From Tsukamurella pulmonis (GTDB lineage Bacteria > Actinomycetota > Actinomycetes > Mycobacteriales > Mycobacteriaceae), in NCBI RefSeq assembly GCF_900103175.1, contig NZ_FNLF01000002.1, positions 2,742,136-2,806,135 on the forward strand: a DNA stretch of 64,000 nucleotides, read 5' to 3'. Below the pieces are notes generated by a model. It searched no databases. It was given only the letters and a program-made list of their open reading frames with translations, and was not told the origin of the DNA. Each line of letters begins with the position of its first letter. The first letter of the stretch is position 1. Positions 58,228 through 64,000 of the stretch are shown here, piece after piece. The translations under genes were made by a program, and so were the position numbers.

Positions 58228-59992
58228 CGAACCGCCAGTGCTCACCGGCGGGCCCCAGCACGAGCAGGTCGTAGCGGCCGCCCGGGGCCGGCACGTCGAG
58301 TTGCACCTCGCCGAGGACGTCGGCGTGCAGCGGAACGGAATCCGGTGCGTGGTAAGGGAAGACGGTGAAGTGCGCGCTGCGGGATCCGGTGTTGGTCAGG
58401 CGCACGCGGACACCGTCGGGCCGGGGAACGGCGGTGGCCCCCGGAACGTAGGGCACGGGGCGCGCCGGGCGCTCCCCCGGCTCCTGCGCGGGGCGCCGTC
58501 CCACGGCCGGCGCGTGCGGCTTCCACCGCGGGGAGAGCGCGCCGACGGGCCGCGGGTGCGCCTGCGTCGGGAGTCCCTGCGGCACCTGGAAGTCGAAGGC
58601 GCTGGTGAGATCACCACAGACGGTGCGCCGCCACGACGAGATCGCCGGCACCGCGATCCCCAGCCAGCGCTCGAGGAAGCGCAGCGTGGAGGTGTGGTCG
58701 AAGGTCTCCGAGGCGACGTGACCGCCGACCGTCCACGGGGAGACCACCGTCATCGGCACACGATCGCCGAGCCCGAGCGGCAGACCGCCGACCCACTCGT
58801 CCGCCAGGTCGCGCGGCGGACGCGGCGGCGGGACGTGATCGAAGTAGCCGTCGTTCTCGTCGTAGAGCAGGAACAGCGCCGTCTTGCGCCAGACCGCGGG
58901 ATTGCGGCCGAGTGCGTCGAGGATGCGGTGCACGAGGTTCGCCGAGGCGCGCGGCGAGGAGCCGCTGGGGTGCTCGGACTCCCGCTCGGAGGCGACGACG
59001 TAGCTCACGGTGGGCAGGGTGCCGGCGGCGATGTCGGCGGCGATCCGGTCGGTGAGCGTCCCGGTGGCGGTGCGGCGCAGACCGCGGAAGAACAACTCGC
59101 GCTCGGTCCGCGGGAGCGCCCGGGCCCGGGCGTCCACCTCCCCGGATCGACGGTGCGCCTCCGCCTCCGGTAGGCGTCGCAGGCCCTGGTAGAAGTCGTC
59201 GATCTCGGTGCCGAAGTCGCCGAAGACCTGCTTGGAGACTCGTTTGAAGCGGCGGAAGAACTCGATGTTGTTGTCGGTGAAGTTGTCCCACTCCTGGTAG
59301 ACCTGCCAGGGCACGCCCGCATCCTGCAGGATCTCGCCGATGCACGGCCAGTCGTAGCCGGGGTGGCCGCGGTCGTAGGCGCTGTTCTCGACGGCCCGCT
59401 CCCCCGTCCCGGGCTCGTAGCCGGTGGTACCGGAGAAGAAGAAGTTGCGATTCGGCGAGGTCGACGTGGGCGAGCTGCAGTAGTAGTGGTCGCAGATCGT
59501 GAAGGCGTCGGCGAGCGCGTAGTGGAACGGGATGTCCTCGCGGTCGTAGTACGCCATCGTCGAATCGGTCTTAGCGGCGATCCACCCGTCGTGCCAGCCG
59601 TCCGCGAGCGCGGCGTGGCCGCCCTTCCAGGTGTGGTCGAGCGCGTCGATGTTCTCCGCGTCCATCCGCTGGCGGTCGGCGGCCCCGCGCACCGGGAAGG
59701 GCGGCACCGTCAGGCCCGAGCGGGTGGGCTGGAAGAAGACGTCCCCGCCCGACCGGAGGCGGATGGCCGCGGGGTCGGCGAAACCGCGCACACCGCGCAG
59801 GGTGCCGTAGTAGTGGTCGAAGGACCGGTTCTCCTGCATCAGGAAGATCACGTGCTCGAGATCGGCCAGCCCGCCGGCGGGGGCGGGTTCGGCCAGTGCG
59901 TCGGTCAGCGACGACGGGAGCAGCCCCATGCCCGCGACGATACCGCCGCCGAGGGCTCCCCTGAGGAACGTGCGCCGATTAGCGGTGGTCAC
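58202..59992 (-). CDS. Tat-exported phospholipase C (phosphocholine-specific type)
   Basis: A 596-residue phosphoesterase-family enzyme. The N-terminus has a twin-arginine signal (NRRTFLRGALGGGIVAGMG), so it is exported folded. The catalytic region begins HVIFLMQENRSFDHYYGTLRGVRGF with the conserved ENRSFDHY, and later has YDENDGYFDHVPPP and a conserved SPWTVGG. A C-terminal beta domain (residues about 500-596) is of the DUF756 type found twice in bacterial PLCs; only one or a shortened pair is visible here. It hydrolyses phosphatidylcholine or sphingomyelin head groups. GTG at 59992 is preferred; ATG at 60010 adds six residues. Confidence 0.87.
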   Translation of the reverse strand: MTTANRRTFLRGALGGGIVAGMGLLPSSLTDALAEPAPAGGLADLEHVIFLMQENRSFDHYYGTLRGVRGFADPAAIRLRSGGDVFFQPTRSGLTVPPFPVRGAADRQRMDAENIDALDHTWKGGHAALADGWHDGWIAAKTDSTMAYYDREDIPFHYALADAFTICDHYYCSSPTSTSPNRNFFFSGTTGYEPGTGERAVENSAYDRGHPGYDWPCIGEILQDAGVPWQVYQEWDNFTDNNIEFFRRFKRVSKQVFGDFGTEIDDFYQGLRRLPEAEAHRRSGEVDARARALPRTERELFFRGLRRTATGTLTDRIAADIAAGTLPTVSYVVASERESEHPSGSSPRASANLVHRILDALGRNPAVWRKTALFLLYDENDGYFDHVPPPRPPRDLADEWVGGLPLGLGDRVPMTVVSPWTVGGHVASETFDHTSTLRFLERWLGIAVPAISSWRRTVCGDLTSAFDFQVPQGLPTQAHPRPVGALSPRWKPHAPAVGRRPAQEPGERPARPVPYVPGATAVPRPDGVRVRLTNTGSRSAHFTVFPYHAPDSVPLHADVLGEVQLDVPAPGGRYDLLVLGPAGEHWRFVTSPAVEG

Positions 59993-60090
59993 GGTTCCAC
60001 GCTGGACCATCGGTTTGAATCGACGGTGGCGCGGCGCTGAACGCGCGTCGACGGTTCGGCGCCGGCCGCCTCACCCCGACGAGCGCCGCT

Positions 60091-60753
60091 TCAGCGCGGG
60101 TAGCGCTGCGCGAAGCCGTCGCAGAGCGCGCCGATGCCGGCGTGCAGCAGGGGCATGGCGGCGCACAGATCCGGCCGGTCCACCGCCACGAGCTCCTGGA
60201 GCAGCGGCAGATCCTCGATCACGGGGTTCTCCGCGAGGTCCGCCACGAAACCCGCGCCCTCGAGCGAGGCGCCGGGCGCGAGCAGGAGCCGTCCGACGGC
60301 GCCGATCCCGGCTCCCTGGACGTGGTTCCACACGTGCAGCGTCAGCTCGGCCGCATCGGGAACGTTCCCGGTGAGGTGGGTGAACGCTTCGACGAGCCAG
60401 TTGAAGCAGGAGACCGCGGACGGAGCCATCGCCGCGCGCGGCATCGAGTGCGCGAGCAGCACCCATGGGTGGTGCAGGTAGAGCCGCATGTCGGCCTCGG
60501 CCGCCACATGGGTGCGGGTGCGCCAGTCGGGATCGCCCATCAACTCGGGCGGGTAGAGGTACTCCGCGCCGACGGTGGCGGCCATGTCGCGCACCAGGGC
60601 GTCCTTGTCGGGCACGTGGCGGTACAGGGACATGGCCCCGGCGCCGAGAGCGTCGGCGATCCGCCGCATGGACACCTTCTCAAGGCCTCCCTCGTCGGCG
60701 AGGCGCACGGCCTCGGCCACGATGGCCTCGCGGGTCAGGGTGGTCTCGGACAC
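60091..60753 (-). CDS. TetR-family regulator of the adjacent MFS exporter
   Basis: A 220-residue regulator. The HTH is SMRRIADALGAGAMSLYRHVPDKDALVRDMA (about residues 28-58), with a TetR_C ligand domain (LYLHHPWVLLAHSMP, HVWNHVQGAGIG). It is divergent from a DHA2-type MFS exporter, the standard drug-sensing arrangement. The HTH of the TetR at 28251-29024 is similar (GIGPMSVYTYVPTRD), and both have GTAC-N3-GTAC repeats upstream. Confidence 0.9.
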   Translation of the reverse strand: MSETTLTREAIVAEAVRLADEGGLEKVSMRRIADALGAGAMSLYRHVPDKDALVRDMAATVGAEYLYPPELMGDPDWRTRTHVAAEADMRLYLHHPWVLLAHSMPRAAMAPSAVSCFNWLVEAFTHLTGNVPDAAELTLHVWNHVQGAGIGAVGRLLLAPGASLEGAGFVADLAENPVIEDLPLLQELVAVDRPDLCAAMPLLHAGIGALCDGFAQRYPR

Positions 60754-60792
60754 CTGCGCCCTTTCTCCGTTGACCGGATTCGACGGTGATGC

Positions 60793-60829
60793 GTACAGTG
60801 TACCCAGTCGTCATGCGTACGCCGTACGC
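60793..60829. promoter_or_regulatory. GTAC-N3-GTAC operators between TetR and MFS genes
   Basis: GTACAGTGTAC (60793-60803) and GTACGCCGTAC (60817-60827, within the perfect 15-bp palindrome GCGTACGCCGTACGC at 60815-60829) lie in the divergent intergenic region. The centres are 24 bp apart. They should be the binding sites of the adjacent TetR. Confidence 0.7.
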
Positions 60830-60859
60830 GCCCGCCCCCGCTCTTCTGAGGAGATCGAA

Positions 60860-62338
60860 GTGTCCACCACCCCGCGCCGCGCCTGGGCCGGCCTCGCAGC
60901 ACTGCTCCTGCCGGTGTTCCTGGTCTCGATGGACGCGTCGGTGCTCTACCTGGCGATGCCGCACCTGACCGTCGCCCTGCATCCGAGCCCGGAGCAGCAG
61001 CTGTGGATCCTCGACATCTACCCGTTCATGCTCGCCGGCCTGCTGATCACCATGGGTAACCTCGGCGATCGCTGGGGTCGCCGGCGCCTGATGACCTGGG
61101 GCGCAGGACTGTTCGGCGTCGCATCGGTGATCGCAGCCTTCGCGCCGTCGCCCGAGTTGCTCATCGCCGCGCGCGCCCTCATGGGCGTCGGCGGCGCCAC
61201 CCTACTGCCCGCGAGCCTCGCGCTCATCGCGAACATGTTCCGCGACCCGAAGGCGCGGGGCATCGCGATCGGCGTCTGGACCGCGGCCTTCTCCTTCGGC
61301 ATGGCCGTCGGCCCCGTGATCGGCGGCGTGCTGCTGCACCACTTCTGGTGGGGTTCGGTGTTCCTGATCAACGCGCCGGTGTTCCTGGCCTTCCTCATCG
61401 CGGGACCGCTGCTGATCCCCGAGTTCCGCGGCGGAGGCGCCGCGCGCTTCGATCTCGTGGGCGTCGGGCTGTCGATGGCGGCGATCTTCCCCCTGGTCTA
61501 CGCCGTGAAGTCCGCAGCGGGTCACGGGGTGCACGGGAGCACGTTCCTGATCGGCGGCCTCGGCGCGCTGATGCTCGTGGCGTTCATCGCGCAGCAGCGT
61601 CGCACGCCGTACCCGCTGATCCCCTTCGACCTGTTCCGCAACCGCGTGTTCACCATGGCCATCGTCGGCACCATCCTGGCGATGTCCACGCTGGGCTCGA
61701 TGTCCTACCTCACGGGCATCTACCTGCAGTCGGTCGTCGGTTTCGACGTGCTGGCCGCCGCCCTGCTCGGCCTCCCCGCCGCCGCGGTGGTCGCGTACTT
61801 CTCGCTGCGGGCTCCGTGGATCGAGCAGTACCTGGGGCGGCGTGCGACCTTCGTGACAGCACTGCTGTTCGCGGCCGCCGGCCAGTTGCTGCTCGTCGGC
61901 CTCGGTACGGACGGCCCGTCGTGGCTGTACGTGCTCGGCACGGTCGTGGCCGGCGTCGGCTACGGGACCCTGTTCACCTTCGTCTCCGCGGTCGCGCTCG
62001 ACGCCGCGCCGCCGGAGCGAGCGGGCCAGGCCTCGTCGATGTCGGAGATGAGTTTCGAGCTCGGCACCGCCCTCGGCCTCGCCGTGCTGGGCTCCATCGC
62101 GACTGCGGTGTTCACCCGGCACGACGGCATGTCGCGCACGCTCGGCGACACCCTGGCGCGCGTCGATGCGATGACCGGGCCCGGCGCCCCCGCCCTTGCC
62201 GACGCCGCGCGTTCGGCCTGGGTCGATGCGGTGACCACGACGGTCGGCGTATCGAGCCTGCTGCTCGTCGCCACCGCCCTCGCCGCCTTCGTCGTGATGC
62301 GCGACCGCACGCCGAGCGCGGAACTCGTGCGCTGCTGA
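60860..62338 (+). CDS. DHA2-family MFS exporter (QacA/SmvA-like, 14 TM)
   Basis: A 492-residue drug:proton antiporter. TM1 has the DHA motif VFLVSMDASVLYLAMPHLT with an acidic residue, the loop after TM2 is GNLGDRWGRRRLMTWG (motif A), and TM5 holds the motif C-like GMAVGPVIGGVLL. The length and QacA/SmvA-like order suggest 14 membrane segments and export of lipophilic cations or other drugs. Start is GTG at 60860 with GAGGAG 6 nt upstream. Repression by the divergent TetR is likely. Confidence 0.92.
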   Translation: MSTTPRRAWAGLAALLLPVFLVSMDASVLYLAMPHLTVALHPSPEQQLWILDIYPFMLAGLLITMGNLGDRWGRRRLMTWGAGLFGVASVIAAFAPSPELLIAARALMGVGGATLLPASLALIANMFRDPKARGIAIGVWTAAFSFGMAVGPVIGGVLLHHFWWGSVFLINAPVFLAFLIAGPLLIPEFRGGGAARFDLVGVGLSMAAIFPLVYAVKSAAGHGVHGSTFLIGGLGALMLVAFIAQQRRTPYPLIPFDLFRNRVFTMAIVGTILAMSTLGSMSYLTGIYLQSVVGFDVLAAALLGLPAAAVVAYFSLRAPWIEQYLGRRATFVTALLFAAAGQLLLVGLGTDGPSWLYVLGTVVAGVGYGTLFTFVSAVALDAAPPERAGQASSMSEMSFELGTALGLAVLGSIATAVFTRHDGMSRTLGDTLARVDAMTGPGAPALADAARSAWVDAVTTTVGVSSLLLVATALAAFVVMRDRTPSAELVRC

Positions 62339-62348
62339 CTCGTCCACC

Positions 62349-62447
62349 ATGGAGTTCGTCGATGCGGACACGCTCCGCCGCCTGCTTCCGACCGAGGAGT
62401 TCGACATCCCGCTCGGCGTGAGCACCGCGGCGCTGTACCGGCGCTGA
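62349..62447 (+). other. Orphan 32-codon ORF, possible gene remnant
   Basis: MEFVDADTLRRLLPTEEFD is followed by 13 residues and a stop. The start resembles the N-terminus of ornithine-cyclodeaminase-like or related proteins (VDADTLRRLLP), but nothing of the rest is present. It starts 10 bp after the MFS stop. It may be the edge of a deleted gene. I see no ribosome site. Confidence 0.25.
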
Positions 62448-62471
62448 GAGGCGCCTCGATAGGCTGGCAGC

Positions 62472-63296
62472 GTGGATCCCCTCGCCGGCTGGTGCGATGC
62501 CCTCGACCGATGGAGCCTCTCCCCCGACGGTGCGCCGTTCGACACGCCCGGCAGCGACCTGCTGCCCGTGCGATGGCGGGACCGGCCGGCGATGCTCAAG
62601 CGCGCCAACACCTCCGAGGAGCGGGCCGGGGCCGCGGTGCTGCGCTGGTGGGGCGGCGACGGTGCCGCCGAGGTCTTCGCGCACGACGGCGACATCGTGC
62701 TCATGGAGCGGGCGACCGGAACCGCGAGCCTCATGACGATGGCCCTCGACGGTCGCGACGACGAAGCGACCCGGATCCTGTGCGGCACCGTCGAACACCT
62801 GCACCGGCCCCGCCCGGGCGCGCCCGACGCCGAGCTCGTTCCGCTGCGCGAGTGGTTCGCATCGCTGGAGAGGGCGCACGGGGACGACCCGCGGTACCGA
62901 CGCTCATGGGACGCCGCTCTCGGCCTGTTCGCCGACCCGCGCGACCCGGTGGTGCTGCACGGCGATGTGCACCACGACAACGTCCTCGACTTCGGGGCGC
63001 GCGGCTGGCTGGCGATCGATCCCAAATGCGTGGTGGGCGAGCGGGGCTACGACTACGCGAACCTGCTGACCAATCCGGACCTGCCCACCGCAGCCGATCC
63101 GGTGCGGTTCGCGCGGCAGCTCGCGGTCGTCGTCGCCGCGTCCGGCGTGCCACGCGAACGCCTGCTGCGCTGGGTGCTCGCCTTCGCCGGACTGTCGGCG
63201 GCGTGGTTCGACGAGGACGGCGAGAGCGCCGAACGCGAGCGGGACTTCGCCGTCGCCGATCTCGCAGCGGCGCACCTGCGCGGGTCCGCGTCGTGA
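62472..63296 (+). CDS. APH(6)-family aminoglycoside (or hydroxyurea) phosphotransferase
   Basis: A 274-residue kinase of the APH(6)/streptomycin-6-kinase family. An early lysine in RPAMLKRA is the ATP-binding site. The catalytic loop is VVLHGDVHHDNVLDFG, with the HGD-x4-N brenner motif, and the metal-binding IDPKCVVGERGYDYANLL follows. Family members modify streptomycin, and some act on hydroxyurea. Whether this one gives resistance is unknown. Start is GTG at 62472. The stop overlaps the hydrolase start (GTGA). Confidence 0.85.
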   Translation: MDPLAGWCDALDRWSLSPDGAPFDTPGSDLLPVRWRDRPAMLKRANTSEERAGAAVLRWWGGDGAAEVFAHDGDIVLMERATGTASLMTMALDGRDDEATRILCGTVEHLHRPRPGAPDAELVPLREWFASLERAHGDDPRYRRSWDAALGLFADPRDPVVLHGDVHHDNVLDFGARGWLAIDPKCVVGERGYDYANLLTNPDLPTAADPVRFARQLAVVVAASGVPRERLLRWVLAFAGLSAAWFDEDGESAERERDFAVADLAAAHLRGSAS

Positions 63297-64000
63297 CGGC
63301 GCGGCCACCGATCGTGCTGCTGCACGGCTGGCCCGTCACGGACCTGCACTGGCGCCACCTGCTGCCCCGGCTGCGCGACGCGGGTTTCACCCCGCTCCCC
63401 ATGAGCCTGCCCGGCCTGGGGGTGAGCGCCGACGGCGTGCGCGACTTCCGCAAGAGCACGCTGGTCGACCGTGTGCTCGATCAGCTGGCAGCGCAGTCGG
63501 TTCGGCGATGCGCCGTGATCGGCCACGACTGGGGCGGAACCGTCGCGGTGCACCTCGCGGCGGCGTCCCCGGACCTGGTCGGCGCGCTCGTCGTCGAGGA
63601 GGAGATCCTGCCGGGGATCGACGTGGGCGTTCCCGCGCCGGGCAGCGCGCACTACCCGGACTGGCACGGCGCGTTCAACCGGGCGCCGGGCCTCGCCGAG
63701 GGCCTCGTCCCCGGCCGCGAGGACGATTTCTACGGCGCCTTCCTCCGGCAGAGCGCCGGTCCGGCAGCGCTCGACCCCGCAGTCGTGCGCGCCTACGTCG
63801 ACGCGTACCGCCCCACCGACGTCCACCGGGCCGCGCTGCAGTACTACCGCACGCGGACCGTCGACCTCGACGACGTGGCACGCCTGCGCACCCACCCGGT
63901 CACGGTGCCGGTACTCGGGCTCGGCGGGCGGTACGCGATGGGGACGGCGGTCGCCGAGGGGCTGCGTCCGGTCGCGAAGGACGTGCGCGGGGTCGTCCTG
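63293..64000 (+). CDS. Alpha/beta hydrolase, epoxide-hydrolase type (cut by window edge)
   Basis: The first 236 codons are present and the 3' end is outside the window. The oxyanion HGWP motif is near residue 11-14. The nucleophile elbow is GHDWGG, with Asp rather than Ser, as in epoxide hydrolases and haloalkane dehalogenases. A cap domain follows from about residue 100. The GTG start overlaps the kinase stop by 4 nt, so the two are coupled. Confidence 0.8.
   Translation, partial: MTARPPIVLLHGWPVTDLHWRHLLPRLRDAGFTPLPMSLPGLGVSADGVRDFRKSTLVDRVLDQLAAQSVRRCAVIGHDWGGTVAVHLAAASPDLVGALVVEEEILPGIDVGVPAPGSAHYPDWHGAFNRAPGLAEGLVPGREDDFYGAFLRQSAGPAALDPAVVRAYVDAYRPTDVHRAALQYYRTRTVDLDDVARLRTHPVTVPVLGLGGRYAMGTAVAEGLRPVAKDVRGVVL

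Overview
The window is GC-rich chromosomal DNA of a mycolic-acid actinobacterium (order Mycobacteriales). Tsukamurella or a close relative is my best guess; this is inference from gene content, codon use and gene order. The backbone follows, in inverted orientation, the Mycobacterium tuberculosis block polA - rpsA - coaE - uvrB - universal stress protein - metallo-hydrolase/uvrA - infC - rpmI - rplT - tsnR - pheS - pheT. Accessory genes have been inserted into that block at several points. I saw no tRNA, rRNA, CRISPR array, insertion sequence or prophage.

Layout. 1-4.2 kb: an SDR dehydrogenase between two paralogous GAF-type regulators, with a divergent flavin monooxygenase. 4.2-13.6 kb: pheT, pheS, a YjbR protein, a nucleobase permease, an acyltransferase-3 protein, then tsnR, rplT, rpmI and infC. 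infC has an ATC start and a long leader with a terminator-like hairpin. 13.6-20.3 kb: DUF1844 protein, secreted WXXGXW-repeat protein, nrdH with a pair of NrdR boxes, a gamma-glutamyltransferase family protein, uvrA and a metallo-hydrolase. 20.3-26.4 kb: a frame-disrupted VOC gene, a HelD/HelR-type RNA polymerase motor, a universal stress protein and uvrB. 26.4-33.5 kb: an RNA/DNA methylase, a DUF402 protein, a TetR regulator, a SNF2 ATPase with a separately encoded SWIM protein, coaE, and an AztD-like zinc chaperone under a Zur-like box.

33.5-43 kb is a polyol utilisation island: xylulokinase, mannitol-type dehydrogenase, zinc alcohol dehydrogenase, a SorC-type regulator and a complete polyol ABC importer. 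43-46.5 kb: rpsA, a methyltransferase and two haemophore-like secreted proteins. 46.5-49.5 kb is the most unusual part. A four-gene minus-strand series encodes a reverse transcriptase, a 4-TM protein, a HAD hydrolase and an XRE regulator. It is preceded by a roughly 145-nt region with the layout of a retron msr-msd: 11-bp terminal inverted repeats, two short hairpins and one long hairpin.

49.5-56.2 kb: a GNAT protein, a membrane protein, polA, and a YdjG/YdjI-like zinc-ribbon plus SPFH envelope-stress operon. 56.3-64 kb: a DUF1508 protein, a HEAT/MerR-HEAT operon with a MerR-type promoter, a Tat-exported phospholipase C, a TetR/MFS efflux pair, an APH(6)-like kinase, and an alpha/beta hydrolase cut by the window edge.

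Regulation is readable at several points. uvrA and uvrB both carry the PafBC (RecA-NDp) DNA-damage promoter motif, nrdH has two in-phase NrdR boxes, the zinc chaperone has a Zur-like box, and both TetR regulators sit beside GTAC-N3-GTAC repeats.
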